Shown here: positions 28,048 to 37,547 of the stretch, piece after piece
How the letters are laid out: each line of letters opens with the position of its first letter
Position numbering within the stretch: position 1 is the stretch's first letter
Origin: CAISKJ01 sp046351555
GTDB taxonomy: Bacteria; Myxococcota_A; Polyangia; Polyangiales; Ga0077539
DNA: 64,000 bases
Assembly (NCBI GenBank): GCA_046351555.1
Contig: JAXLYI010000033.1
Span: 1 to 64,000 of the forward strand
Reading direction: 5' to 3'
The notes under the pieces: model-generated
Told to the model about the DNA's origin: nothing
Databases searched by the model: none
The model's input: the letters and a program-made list of their open reading frames with translations, nothing else
Program-made: the position numbers and the translations under genes

Positions 28048-28560
28048 ATGACCGAGGCCCGCGCGCTGCGCCGCGCGGAGCGGGCGAGGCTCCTCGCAGA
28101 GCAGGCTGCCCGTGACGCGCTGCCGAGCACGGGCAACGTGGCGGTCGACGCGGCGCGGCGGCACTTCCCCGCGTACGCGCGCAACTGTTCGGGCTTCGTG
28201 CGCGCGGTGGCCGGGGAGTTCGGCGCTGCGGCGGGGCTCGGCGGCAACGCCGACGCGCAGATCGATGCGATGCGGGCGGGGTGGGAGGCCGTGACCCGCG
28301 AAGAGGCTGTCGCCCGCGCCGAGCGGGGCGAGCTGGTGGTGGCGGGGCTGCGCTCGGACGAGCACGCGGTTCCGCGCAACCACGGGCACGTCGCGGTGGT
28401 GGTGCCCGGGGAACTGTACCGCGACGCGTACCCGCGCGTGTGGAGCGGGAGCATTGGCGGGACGGCGGGGCAGAGCCAGGGCGACCGCTCGGTGGGGCAG
28501 ATCTGGCGCGTGGACGACCGCGACCGGGTTCAGTACTTCGCGGCGCCGCGGGCGCAGTGA
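28048..28560 (+). CDS. NlpC/P60-like peptidase, candidate T6SS effector
   Basis: A 170-residue protein. Cys47 lies in ARNCSGFVRAVAGEFG, the pattern of an NlpC/P60 or Tae amidase nucleophile at the start of a helix. His114 (or His112) lies in NHGHVAVVVPGELY, the usual His-bearing strand. Such enzymes cut peptidoglycan peptide stems. The N-terminal 30 residues are helical and charged and may dock to the PAAR tip encoded just upstream; no signal peptide is present, as expected for T6SS cargo. A convergent gene 66 bp downstream could encode immunity. Its small size and the cargo context favour an amidase effector over a housekeeping hydrolase. Confidence 0.65.
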   Translation: MTEARALRRAERARLLAEQAARDALPSTGNVAVDAARRHFPAYARNCSGFVRAVAGEFGAAAGLGGNADAQIDAMRAGWEAVTREEAVARAERGELVVAGLRSDEHAVPRNHGHVAVVVPGELYRDAYPRVWSGSIGGTAGQSQGDRSVGQIWRVDDRDRVQYFAAPRAQ

Positions 28561-28626
28561 GGGTGCGCCGAGGACGGGGTGACTCCGTTCAGCGACCGCG
28601 CGGCGCCCGCGGAGCAACGGGAGGAG

Positions 28627-29115
28627 TCAGCCGCGATCGGTGGGCACCGCGGTGGTGGCGGTGCGGGCGCCTTCCTCGGGGTCGTAGCGCACGCCGCGCC
28701 AGATCGAGAGCGCCTCGTTGCGGGCGTCGGCACGGTTGTAGACGAAGGTCATCTGCGCGCCCCGCTGCGACGCGCGGTGGAGCGTGAGGGCGACCAGGAG
28801 CCAGGTGCGGGTGGGCCCGTCGCCGGGCACTGCGACCCACACAGCGCGGCCGACGTGGTCGGCGTCCTCGTGCGCGAAGCGCTCGCCTACCATCTCCGGC
28901 GGCGGGAACCACCCGAACACCTCCTCCGCCCGGAAGGGAACGCCATCGTTGCGGTCGAAGCGGCTGGAGGAGAGCGAGACCTCGCGCGCCTCGTCGAAGA
29001 GCCGGAGCGTGCGGCCGCCGTCGCAGAGTTCGCCCTCGAGCTCCGGGTCGACCGTCAGCGCCCAGCCGCAGTGCCACCACGTGCGGAGATGGAGGATCTC
29101 CAGGAGCTCGCTCAT
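28627..29115 (-). CDS. Unknown protein, possible immunity partner
   Basis: A 162-residue protein starting at ATG 29115 (MSELLEILHLRTWWHCGWAL). It has several short beta-like stretches (GRTLRLFDEAREVSLSSSRF; GRAVWVAVPGDGPTRTWLLV), no signal peptide and no recognised family. It lies convergent to the NlpC/P60-like gene. T6SS immunity genes normally sit beside their toxin but usually in the same direction, and for a periplasmic amidase one would expect an export signal. The immunity idea is therefore weak. It could equally be an unrelated small regulator. Confidence 0.5.
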   Translation of the reverse strand: MSELLEILHLRTWWHCGWALTVDPELEGELCDGGRTLRLFDEAREVSLSSSRFDRNDGVPFRAEEVFGWFPPPEMVGERFAHEDADHVGRAVWVAVPGDGPTRTWLLVALTLHRASQRGAQMTFVYNRADARNEALSIWRGVRYDPEEGARTATTAVPTDRG

Positions 29116-29213
29116 GGCGGGAGTGTAGGGCGAGGCGCGCCTTGTGGGGCGCGGCGGCGGGGCCGTCGGTGAGTCTTGTGCGGCGTCCGAGAGCGGACGT
29201 ACCATGACTCAAC

Positions 29214-31751
29214 ATGGCGCGCGTGTTGGAGGTGCATTCGTGGGGGAGGCGGGCCCTGCTCGCTTCGACGGTTGCCGTTGCCGCGTCGTGCGGCTCCTCT
29301 GGGCCGACCGCCCTCGTCGCCGTCGTCGGGTCGGATTTCGTGCCGCGCGCTGAACTCCAGTACGTCGAGGCGGAGGCCCGCTGGGACGATGGGCAGTTAC
29401 TCGGGCGAAGGCGGTTCGACCTCACGACGAAGACCCTGCCCGCTGAGGGGGAGGTGGCTTTCGTCCCACGGAACCCAGAGGACTCGCGGCGGGTGACCCT
29501 CACGGTGACAGGCACGATTCGATCGGAGACGGGGGAGACCTACGCGCTTCAGCAGCAGTTTACGACGCGGTTCAACCCTGCGACCGTGCGGTATGTGCGG
29601 TTTTTCCTCACGCGCTCGTGCCGGGGGCGTGATTGCGCGTCAGGGCAGACGTGCGTCCCAGGGGCCGCCGGCGAGGCGCAGTGCGTCGGACGAGACGCGC
29701 CGATTCTGACCGACTCAAGCGGGCGTCGGGGCATCGGGGCGATGCCCTGGACGGGCGGCGCTTCCACGACCATGGATGCGGGGGCCGACTCGCAGGGGGA
29801 CCTCGGAGGGGAAGGGGGCGGAGCCGACGCTGTCGATGAGAATCGTGCGGACGTGAACGGCGATGGGCTGGGTGCCACGCGGCCGGACGGCAGTGATGAG
29901 GATTCGATGCCCCCCGACATGCCGAGCGACCTCGTCGCGTCGGATGGCCCCGCCGACGCCGCCGACGCGTCGCTCGACAGCGAGGGAGATGTGCCCCCCG
30001 ACGACGACGCATCGATCGACGGCCCAGTGCCGGACGGTCGCAGCAGCGACGCGGAGCTCCCCGACGGGTCGCCGTCGGCGGATCGCGCACCGGACGGCGA
30101 GGAATCTACTGCCGACATCGCTTGTCCGTCGGGCACCTCGCGTTGTGGCAGCGTGTGCGTCTCGACGGCCACGAGCACGGAACATTGCGGGGCGTGCGGG
30201 GTGGTCTGCCCGGCGCCCACCGGCGGTCGTGCGCGTTGTGCCCTCGGGCGCTGCGGGTTCGAGTGCCTCGTGGGGTACGACCTCGTCGGCGCAACCTGCG
30301 TCGCGCGCATGTTGCCCCCGCCGCGTGCGCTCTACCCCTGGAGCGGCGCGACCCTCACAACGCAGCGACCGACGCTCCGTTGGGAACTCCCTCCGAGCAC
30401 CCTCGTGGACGGCGCTCTCGTCGAGGTGTGTCGCGATTCGGCATGCAGCGCCGTGGTCGATCGCGAGGAGGTCGACGCGCCCGCTTCCTCATGGCGACCG
30501 ACGAGGCCGCTTCCGGCGAATTCGACGCTCTTCTGGCGCCTCACCGCCCGCGTTGCCGGCACGATCTTCCCGAGCCGGTCGGCGCCGTGGACGTTCACGG
30601 TGCCTGGGCGAGACAGCGCGCACGACAGCGCATGGGGCAGCCGGTTCGACGTGAACGGCGACGGCTTCAGTGACGCCTTGGTGCGGCGTGGCGATACGGA
30701 CGTGCGGATGGTGCTCGGCGGGCCCAGCGGGCCCTGGGTGTTCGACACGGCGTTCTGGCCGATCGAGAGCGCGACCATGACGTTGAGCCGAGCGGGTGAC
30801 CTTGATGGCGACGGGGCGTCGGACTTCGTGATGTCCCGCTGCAATGGGTCCGTGCGGACGTGCTCCGGTTCGGTCGATCTATTTTATGGGGGCACCAGGC
30901 TCGCGCCCGGCGCGGCCATTCCGATCCGGATCGGCGGCGGTTTCGCGGCGTTCGGAGCCCTGGGGGACCTCAACGGCGACGGGTGGGGTGAGTTCATCGC
31001 GGCCGCGCCCGACCGCGGCCTTTACCTCTACCAGCGTCGAACGGACGGGTCGTTCGGCTACAACTTCGTCTTGGACTACTCCGACCGTGATCAAGTCGTC
31101 GGCGCCCTGAACGTCGACGGCGACCGCCTCGCGGATTTCGCGATCGTGCGTGAGGACGGCGCGAGGAACCTCCGTGTCTACCGCGCGGATCCCGCCTCCC
31201 CCGCCGGCGTAGCCCTGACGCTCTACCCCATCGCCGTCGCCTCCGCGGGCAACCCCGGCGATGCGAACGGTGACGGCATCGGCGACATCGCCCTGGTGAC
31301 CAACCTCGGGCGCGTTCAACTTCACTGCGGTCGTGCGGGCGCGCCGCCGGACATGACGCCCTGCTGGGGGGCGGACCTTCCGGGGGGAGGCTTCGGCAGC
31401 ACCACCCGCCTACGCAGCGCGGGTGACGTCGACGGCGACGGATTCGCCGATCTACTGATTGTGCTGCGGGAAGCTCAGCGTGTCTTGTTCTATCGCGGTG
31501 CTGCGACCGGGTACGAGGCGCCAGTCGAGCTCCGCGGCCCGCCGACCACCGACCCTGCGTTCGGCTACGACGCCACCAGCGGAGATTTCGACGGCGATGG
31601 GCGTTCCGACGTGATGATCAGCTCGCCGCCCGTGCCGCCGCGAGACGCGGGCAACCTCTATTTCTATCGCTGGGAAGGTGGGGCGCTGCGACCGTTCCCT
31701 GCGAGCCCGCTCACCTCCAGCGGAACACTGTTCGGGCGGGATTTCGGGTAG
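29214..31751 (+). CDS. FG-GAP repeat lipoprotein (paralogue 1)
   Basis: An 845-residue protein with a lipoprotein signal (LLASTVAVAASC). Residues ~30-150 form a beta domain related to those of the two paralogues at 33233 and 44821 (PRNPEDSRRVTLTVTG, then TRF and a Cys pair). An acidic Asp/Pro/Ser linker occupies ~180-300, and a Cys-rich segment follows (CGSVCVSTATSTEHCGACG). A fibronectin-like part (RPTLRWELPPSTLVDG) precedes an FG-GAP/VCBS repeat region from ~475 to the end. At least six calcium-type DxDxDG loops are visible (DVNGDGFSD, DLDGDGASD, DLNGDGWGE, DVDGDGFAD, DFDGDGRSD). This suggests a surface-exposed beta-propeller for adhesion or ligand binding. Confidence 0.8.
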   Translation: MARVLEVHSWGRRALLASTVAVAASCGSSGPTALVAVVGSDFVPRAELQYVEAEARWDDGQLLGRRRFDLTTKTLPAEGEVAFVPRNPEDSRRVTLTVTGTIRSETGETYALQQQFTTRFNPATVRYVRFFLTRSCRGRDCASGQTCVPGAAGEAQCVGRDAPILTDSSGRRGIGAMPWTGGASTTMDAGADSQGDLGGEGGGADAVDENRADVNGDGLGATRPDGSDEDSMPPDMPSDLVASDGPADAADASLDSEGDVPPDDDASIDGPVPDGRSSDAELPDGSPSADRAPDGEESTADIACPSGTSRCGSVCVSTATSTEHCGACGVVCPAPTGGRARCALGRCGFECLVGYDLVGATCVARMLPPPRALYPWSGATLTTQRPTLRWELPPSTLVDGALVEVCRDSACSAVVDREEVDAPASSWRPTRPLPANSTLFWRLTARVAGTIFPSRSAPWTFTVPGRDSAHDSAWGSRFDVNGDGFSDALVRRGDTDVRMVLGGPSGPWVFDTAFWPIESATMTLSRAGDLDGDGASDFVMSRCNGSVRTCSGSVDLFYGGTRLAPGAAIPIRIGGGFAAFGALGDLNGDGWGEFIAAAPDRGLYLYQRRTDGSFGYNFVLDYSDRDQVVGALNVDGDRLADFAIVREDGARNLRVYRADPASPAGVALTLYPIAVASAGNPGDANGDGIGDIALVTNLGRVQLHCGRAGAPPDMTPCWGADLPGGGFGSTTRLRSAGDVDGDGFADLLIVLREAQRVLFYRGAATGYEAPVELRGPPTTDPAFGYDATSGDFDGDGRSDVMISSPPVPPRDAGNLYFYRWEGGALRPFPASPLTSSGTLFGRDFG

Positions 31752-31861
31752 CGCCCCCAGAAGGTTGGCTCCGTCGCAGTGGCGGTGCTTGCACGACTCC
31801 TTGATGCTGTTCTCGACGCGCCGACAGAGGCTGCGGCGCGGGTACCCACGAGGGTCGCTCC

Positions 31862-32274
31862 ATGGTCGGCGTCGTGCGCTCTCCGTGCGAGCGCAACCAC
31901 CGCGCGATCGAGGCCGCGTACGCGAACGCACCGCCAGAGCTGGTCTGCGAGATCCTCCGCGGCGCGTTGGCGATGTCGCCGCGGCCCGCGCTACCGCACG
32001 GCCGCTTCGCGAAGAAGCTCGGCGGGCGGTTGCTCGGCGCCTTCGACGATGACGTTGCGCCGGTGCGGGATGGATCTTTCTCGATGAGCCGGAGCTCCAG
32101 CTCGGCGCGCACCAGGACGAGATGCTCGCCGACCCGATCGCGGAGACGCCCGAAGCGTTTCGCCTCGTGCGCGGCCGATGGCAGGCTGTGGGCGAGTGGC
32201 AGGGCGAGGCCGTGGTGAGGGTCGAGCCCTTCGAGGCGCTGGGGCTCGAGCTCGCGCGCCTCTGGCCCGAGTAG
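31862..32274 (+). pseudogene. Uma2-family endonuclease with its core deleted
   Basis: The start (NHRAIEAAYANAPPELVCEI, then LRGALAMSPRPALPHGRFAK) matches the first ~60 residues of Uma2/DUF820 proteins. After a frame change near 32070 the sequence reads GWIFLDEPELQLGAHQDEML and jumps to the family's C-terminal end (VRGRWQAVGEWQGEAVVRVE, then PFEALGLELARLWPE), stopping at 32274. The central ~90-100 residues holding the PD-(D/E)XK catalytic core are missing. A full-length relative lies at 39025-39612. The role of Uma2 proteins is poorly defined, and this copy cannot be an active nuclease. Confidence 0.6.
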
Positions 32275-32372
32275 TCGCTCGCCGAGCGTCCGGTGGGCGG
32301 GGCGACGGAGGCACTGCCCGCCGTCTCCAGCGCGCGGAGATCCGTTGCCGGCGGCGTGGCACGGGGTGTAGC

Positions 32373-33236
32373 GTGACGCTCGAGATGCCCGCGAAGCGCC
32401 CGGTGGTCTCACTTCGGTACGGGACGGCCCTCCGCCGCGCGTTCGGCGAGGCGGCGGTGTTCTCGGCCTTCGTGAGCGACGTGCTCGGCGAGCCGGTGCG
32501 GGTGGCGGGCGTGCGCACGGAGCTGCGGGGAAGAGGGCGCGTGCCGGTTCCGATGGCGATCGCGGGACTCGGCGGGGACGACGAGGCGCGGGCGCTGCAC
32601 GTCGAGCTGTGGGTGCTCCATGAGCTGGCGTACCGCGAGCGGGCCGAGCGAGCGCACGCGACGGCGTGGGCCGACCGTGCGGCTGCGGGCCGTGGCGTGA
32701 CGACGAAGCGGGTGGCGACGGTCGTGGTGGTGGTTCCGCTTCAGCGAGAGCCCGAGCCGGGGGAGCGCGCGGCGCGGTACTTCGACGAGCTCCCTGCGGT
32801 GTCGGAACGCGTGGGGGAGGGCGGGGGGCGTATGGTGTTCGTCGCGCCGTGGGCGACGGGCGGCGACGTGCCTGCGCGGCTGCGCGGGTGGTTCGAGCTG
32901 TTCGTGGCGTGCGACGTGGGCGAGGTGACGGAGGAGGCGGCGGGCGACGCGATGACGCGGCGGGTGCTTCACGCGATCGAGCGCCACGCGATGAGCTGGG
33001 CCGAGCTGGAGGCCGGGCTCGATGAGTCGCTGTGGGAGGAGGAGCTCGCGAAGAGGTTCCGCGCGGCGAGGCGGCGCGGGTACCGCGAGGGGCTCGCGGA
33101 GAACGCGCTCGCGGCGATGGCCGAGCGCGGGTGCGCCGTCGACGCGGAGGTGCGCGCGTGGGCAGCGCGCGCGGGCGTGGAGGAGCTGCGCCGGGTGGTC
33201 GACGCGCTGCGGAGCGGAGGGGGAGGGAGCGCGTGA
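32373..33236 (+). CDS. Rpn/PD-(D/E)XK-nuclease-family-like protein
   Basis: About 287 residues from GTG 32373 (or 283 from ATG 32385). The order of motifs recalls Rpn/transposase-associated PD-(D/E)XK proteins: a start with SLRYGTALRRAFGEAAVF, a core strand ALHVELWVLHELAYRERAER where family members have a glutamate-containing strand followed by a Tyr/Arg helix, and a C-terminal helical bundle (RGYREGLAENALAAMAERG) like the tail of those proteins. The Asp expected before the core strand is not clear, so catalysis is uncertain. The stop overlaps the GTG of the next lipoprotein gene (GTGA, 33233-33236), an odd coupling of unrelated proteins. Confidence 0.45.
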   Translation: MTLEMPAKRPVVSLRYGTALRRAFGEAAVFSAFVSDVLGEPVRVAGVRTELRGRGRVPVPMAIAGLGGDDEARALHVELWVLHELAYRERAERAHATAWADRAAAGRGVTTKRVATVVVVVPLQREPEPGERAARYFDELPAVSERVGEGGGRMVFVAPWATGGDVPARLRGWFELFVACDVGEVTEEAAGDAMTRRVLHAIERHAMSWAELEAGLDESLWEEELAKRFRAARRRGYREGLAENALAAMAERGCAVDAEVRAWAARAGVEELRRVVDALRSGGGGSA

Positions 33237-36200
33237 GGCTGGGGGGACGATGGTGGCCTTGCGCGCTCGTCGCGCTCGCGGCGATGACGGCCTCCTGCGA
33301 GAGTCCGCCGACCCGCATCGTCCTGGTGATCGAGGCGGAGCCGGGGCTCGAGGAGCGGCTGGCGTCGATCGATGTGACGATGCGACGTGAAGGCGCGGCG
33401 TCGGTGACGGACGCGGGGCACTACCCGCTCACCGGGGCCAACAGCGTGTCCCTCACCGCGCCGGATCGCGACGGGCTCGTGGTGTTGACGCCGCGCGACC
33501 CCGCCGACGCGCGCCGGGTCTACATCGCCGTGACCGGGCAGCTCCAAGCGAACGGGGGCTCCGTGCGGCAGGTCGCGCTCACGCGCTTCATGCGGGAGCA
33601 GACTTCCTACCTCCATGTCGTGTTGACGGCTTCATGCGTGTCGGTGACGTGCTCGGAAGGCATGACGTGCGCTGAGGGTCGGTGCGAGCGAATCGGGGAA
33701 CGCGTTCTGCCGCAGGCCCCGCCGCCGTCTGCCCTCATGGACGTTGTTCATGCGCAAGACGCGGTCGAAGACCGCGAACGTGTTGAGGGTGGGGACGCGC
33801 CGCAGGAGATCGACACGCCACAAACGGACGCGGCCATTGAACGCTCCGAGTTCGATGCCGTCGCGGATGGCGAAGTGGATGTTACAGATCAAGGACCAGA
33901 ACTGCCGGACCTACCACCGGAGGAATTGCCCGCGGCTGACATCGTGCCAGAGGCGGAGCCCGGGTGTGACTCGGCCGAGCTTCTCTGCGCGGGGGCGTGC
34001 GTCGATCCGCAGATATCATCTTCCCATTGCGGGGCGTGCGGCGTGGACTGCTCGTCGATGTTTCCCGGGGCTCTGGGCGCCTGCGAGCGTGGGGCGTGCC
34101 AGCCGACAGGATGCATAGTGGGCCGCGGGGATTGCGATGGCATTCCAACCAACGGTTGCGAAGCCGACACTGCCTCTGACCCGACGCATTGTGGTCGGTG
34201 CAACAACCGATGTTCCCTGGCCCACGCAACGGCGATCTGCACAGCGTCGCTTTGTTCGGTGGGTTCATGTGCTGAGGGCTTCGGCAACTGCGACGGCACC
34301 GACTCGAACGGATGCGAAAGCGTGCTGGCCAGCGATCGCAATCACTGCGGGCGGTGCGGTAGCGCTTGCTCCGCGGGTCAGCTCTGTGTCGGCGGCGCCT
34401 GCGTGGGCGCGTCGAGCTGTGCCGCTCCTGGGACGCCCGGTTGCGGACTCGTGCTCGTGCCTGGAGGAAGTCTGACGGTCGGGCAGGTGGGAGCCCCAGA
34501 CGGCGCGCTCGGTGGCACAAGAGAGACCGTTCGAGCGGTCAGGGTTTCGGATTTCTACCTTGACGCATATGAGGTCACCGTCGGGCGCATGCGACGCTTC
34601 TGGGAGATTGGACATCCGGCGCCCGTCGGGTCGATCCGTTACCCGAATGGGACCCTGCTTCCGTGGACGGGACCCGTCGCAGAGCCTACGTCCTACACGG
34701 AAAGCAATGCGTGCAACTGGTCGATGACCGCAGCGGATCGCGAGAATCAGCCTGTTAACTGCGTGACGTGGGCGACGGCACAGGCCTTCTGTGCATGGGA
34801 TGGCGGCAGACTCCCGACAGAAACGGAATGGGAGTACGCCGCAAGAACCAGCGAAGGTTTTACCTACCCTTGGGGAGAAGCGCGACCGGGGCCGCTGGAT
34901 CGCCTCTGTTGGAACCGCTCAGGGGGCACCTGCGCCGTGGGGATGTTCCCGGCGACACGCGGCTTCTACGATCTCGCGGGGAATGTGTTGGAGTGGGTAG
35001 CGGACTCGGGCATGTTGTTTGGAGACTGTCTACGTAGCGTCATGCCCCGCGTCGATCCGCTCTGCTCTTCCGCGATCACGCATCGAGTGGTCCGTAGCAG
35101 TTCCTGGGCTTCTAGCCTCGACCGCGCGGTCGCTGCGGCACGCACGTGGGATGACGGTCCGCGCAACACAACCGGATTTCGATGCGCGCGGTCCTTTCCT
35201 GATCCTATTCCCGCTCCTCGACCGATTGCGCCACTGTCGACCGCCCTCGTCACTCAAGGGCGTCCCCGCTTCGTGGTAGAGCCTTCGGTCGGCGCAGATG
35301 GAGTCGAAGTAGAAGTCTGCCGAGACCGTGCTTGCTCCTCACTCGTGGAGCGAATCATCCGTGACGGCATTGCTCCAGGAACCGCCCGGGTCGAGGTCAC
35401 CCCTACAACCGCGCTTCCTACAGGAGCAATCTTCTGGCGTGTCCGGGGTCGACGCATGGGCGTTTCGGGCTTGGGCGTGAGTCCAATCTGGATTGTGCGT
35501 GTGCCTCCCAGGGATGCTCCTCGGTATGCCGTTGGTCCTGTTCAAACCGACCTGAATGCCGATGGTTTCGCGGATACTGCAACCGATGACTACCCCGCGA
35601 GCCCGCGTGCTCGCCTGATCTATGGGGCAGCGGGCGGCTTGAGTAGTGCGTCGTCTGTCGGCGCACCGAGCCTCGCAGGCGGAGAGCCCTGTTCACCTGG
35701 TGATCTCGATGGAGATGGGATGTCAGACCTCCTCTTCATGCGATCTACACCGATCGATGTGTATTGGGGCAGACGCTCTGACTTGTTGACCAACGCCGAA
35801 TCCATTGTCCTGCCGGCAGGGGTGGCCTTCCTTGACCTGGCAAGCGCAGGTGATGCCAACCGCGATGGGCGAGCGGACGTGCTTGCCGCGCACTACCCCA
35901 GTCGAACGTTGTATCTGCTGCTCGCGGACTCCAGCGGCAGGGTCGCCTTGGGTGGACAGGTGACCCTCCCGGCGGGCCTGACCGCTCCTGGCGTACCGCC
36001 CGACGGTGCTGGGGATTTCGACGCGGACGGATTCCCTGATGTCGTCGTTACATCACGCGGAGGCGAGGACAACTTCTGCCGCGTCTACCTTGGTGGATTG
36101 GATGGGTTGAACGCGGCAAGGTACATTGAACTCGGTGACTCCGTGCCTGCCGGTTGGTTGCTGCACGGCGACGCACGGTCGGTTGGGGACGTCAACGGCG

Positions 36201-36691
36201 ACGGATTTTTTGATGTAGCCTGCGCGGCAGTGAGCACGACTGGGATGTCGACCCACTGCGTGTATTATGGCAATGCCGGTCGCTCGTCGGAGCTGCGAAC
36301 GTGCCTCAACACCTTTGGTCGCAGTAGCTTCGCGACGGGAGGCGACCTGAACCGAGATGGATTCAGCGACGTGGCGCTCATGGTGGGTGATGGCACCAAT
36401 CCGATTTCGATATTCTGGGGCGATGAGGCTGGTGTCAGCGCGGCGCCGTCTCAGGCGATCACCTTCCCAGCTACCGCGGGAGCTGCGTGGCGTGCAAGGA
36501 TCGCGGACTTCAACGGGGACTCGGTACCAGATCTCTTTGCTTCTTCAACAAGCAATGACCGAATCTACGTTCAGAATACCGGGACCGGCTTCCCTCGTTC
36601 TCCGACGGTTCGCTGGACCGCAGGCGAAGGTAGAATCAGTGAAGTGGCGATCGCCCCCGCGGGTGCGATCACGCGCCGGAGGGCCAAGTGA
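33233..36691 (+). CDS. Lipoprotein with FGE-sulfatase domain and FG-GAP repeats (paralogue 2)
   Basis: A 1,152-residue protein starting at GTG 33233. Lipoprotein signal VALAAMTASC; residues ~25-145 are nearly the same as in the paralogue at 44821 (RIVLVIEAEP; AGHYPLTG; QLQANGGSVRQVALTRF). After an acidic linker come Cys-rich repeats of type CDGxxxNGCE (GDCDGIPTNGCEAD, GNCDGTDSNGCESV). A formylglycine-generating-enzyme/SUMF1-like domain follows (GLVLVPGGSLTVG; GRLPTETEWEYAAR; YDLAGNVLEWVAD; GFRCARS), then a fibronectin-like part and FG-GAP repeats with DxDxDG loops to the end. Bacterial FGE-like domains are often non-enzymatic binding modules (as in gliding-associated proteins), so oxidase activity is not assumed. 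From about 33700 the third-position GC falls visibly compared with the first 450 bp. Confidence 0.85.
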   Translation: MRLGGRWWPCALVALAAMTASCESPPTRIVLVIEAEPGLEERLASIDVTMRREGAASVTDAGHYPLTGANSVSLTAPDRDGLVVLTPRDPADARRVYIAVTGQLQANGGSVRQVALTRFMREQTSYLHVVLTASCVSVTCSEGMTCAEGRCERIGERVLPQAPPPSALMDVVHAQDAVEDRERVEGGDAPQEIDTPQTDAAIERSEFDAVADGEVDVTDQGPELPDLPPEELPAADIVPEAEPGCDSAELLCAGACVDPQISSSHCGACGVDCSSMFPGALGACERGACQPTGCIVGRGDCDGIPTNGCEADTASDPTHCGRCNNRCSLAHATAICTASLCSVGSCAEGFGNCDGTDSNGCESVLASDRNHCGRCGSACSAGQLCVGGACVGASSCAAPGTPGCGLVLVPGGSLTVGQVGAPDGALGGTRETVRAVRVSDFYLDAYEVTVGRMRRFWEIGHPAPVGSIRYPNGTLLPWTGPVAEPTSYTESNACNWSMTAADRENQPVNCVTWATAQAFCAWDGGRLPTETEWEYAARTSEGFTYPWGEARPGPLDRLCWNRSGGTCAVGMFPATRGFYDLAGNVLEWVADSGMLFGDCLRSVMPRVDPLCSSAITHRVVRSSSWASSLDRAVAAARTWDDGPRNTTGFRCARSFPDPIPAPRPIAPLSTALVTQGRPRFVVEPSVGADGVEVEVCRDRACSSLVERIIRDGIAPGTARVEVTPTTALPTGAIFWRVRGRRMGVSGLGVSPIWIVRVPPRDAPRYAVGPVQTDLNADGFADTATDDYPASPRARLIYGAAGGLSSASSVGAPSLAGGEPCSPGDLDGDGMSDLLFMRSTPIDVYWGRRSDLLTNAESIVLPAGVAFLDLASAGDANRDGRADVLAAHYPSRTLYLLLADSSGRVALGGQVTLPAGLTAPGVPPDGAGDFDADGFPDVVVTSRGGEDNFCRVYLGGLDGLNAARYIELGDSVPAGWLLHGDARSVGDVNGDGFFDVACAAVSTTGMSTHCVYYGNAGRSSELRTCLNTFGRSSFATGGDLNRDGFSDVALMVGDGTNPISIFWGDEAGVSAAPSQAITFPATAGAAWRARIADFNGDSVPDLFASSTSNDRIYVQNTGTGFPRSPTVRWTAGEGRISEVAIAPAGAITRRRAK

Positions 36692-36713
36692 GGATCAATG
36701 ACGTCGAGGGTGC

Positions 36714-37547
36714 ATGGCGGTAGAGTCGAAAAGCGGTGTCGCGCGAACGAACCTGACGATCACTGTGATCGCGGGCGGAGAGCCTGGACGCGTGTGGGAG
36801 TTCGTGAAGGGAGCGACCATGCGCGTCGGGGCGTCGGCGGCCGGGGAGGTCGTGCTCGCGGGAGACGAGTGGGTCGCTGCCACGCACTGCGCGCTGTACT
36901 GGGACAAGGGGGGATGGCGGGTGCGCGATCTGGGTGAGGGCGGCGGGACGTGGCGCAACGGCGTTGGGGTGACGGACGAGGCGGTGGAGAGCGGAGACGT
37001 GATCCAGTGCGGGCGAACGCAGGTGCGCGTCGAGTGGGTGGAAGAGATAGCAGGAGAGGAGAGGGGAGGGGAGCGGGATCCGAAGGCGGAGGCGCTGGCG
37101 ACGCTGCGGGCGCTGCCGGGGCGGTTGTACGCGGTGCTTGACGCGGCGAAGGACCCGGAGGTGCTGCAATTGCTGCGGCGGTCGGGGTATCGCTACGAGT
37201 GCCTGTACACGGGGTGGGCGCGGGATGTGTACGGGGAGGCGGCGCCGTACCTGGTGCAACTGCGGAAGCAGGGGAGGTTGTTGGCACAGCTAGTTATGAG
37301 GAATGAAGTCCTGTGGGTAACTGGGCCACTACTGACGTTCGAAGTCGCACGGACATGGTTTAGGAGAAGCCTCGTCGTTTCTTTGGATGACGAGTTGCTG
37401 CTAAAAAATATCGTATGTAGTTGGCCTCATCCGCAATCTGAATCTGCGACACTGAGGCCGGGTAAGTTGAGTTATGGGATTTTGGTTTTCAGTTCGGGAG
37501 AGAATAGTCTCCAGCCAGAGTATTTCCCCTTTGATGTGTCCAGATAG
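36714..37547 (+). CDS. FHA domain fused to DUF4123 (T6SS effector adaptor)
   Basis: A 277-residue protein. Residues ~14-105 are an FHA phosphothreonine-binding domain (MRVGASAAGEVVLAGDEWVA, then THCALYWDKGGWRVRDLGEG and GTWRNGV). Residues ~135-250 are DUF4123, the chaperone/adaptor that loads effectors onto VgrG (LYAVLDAAKDPEVLQLLRRS, YECLYTGW, APYLVQL). ATG 36714 follows GAGG. From about 37290 the base composition becomes AT-richer and the DUF4123 C-terminus departs from the usual pattern, consistent with replacement together with its cognate effector. The last 76 bp overlap the opposing effector gene tail to tail. The FHA domain could place effector loading under control of a Ser/Thr kinase. 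Confidence 0.8.
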   Translation: MAVESKSGVARTNLTITVIAGGEPGRVWEFVKGATMRVGASAAGEVVLAGDEWVAATHCALYWDKGGWRVRDLGEGGGTWRNGVGVTDEAVESGDVIQCGRTQVRVEWVEEIAGEERGGERDPKAEALATLRALPGRLYAVLDAAKDPEVLQLLRRSGYRYECLYTGWARDVYGEAAPYLVQLRKQGRLLAQLVMRNEVLWVTGPLLTFEVARTWFRRSLVVSLDDELLLKNIVCSWPHPQSESATLRPGKLSYGILVFSSGENSLQPEYFPFDVSR

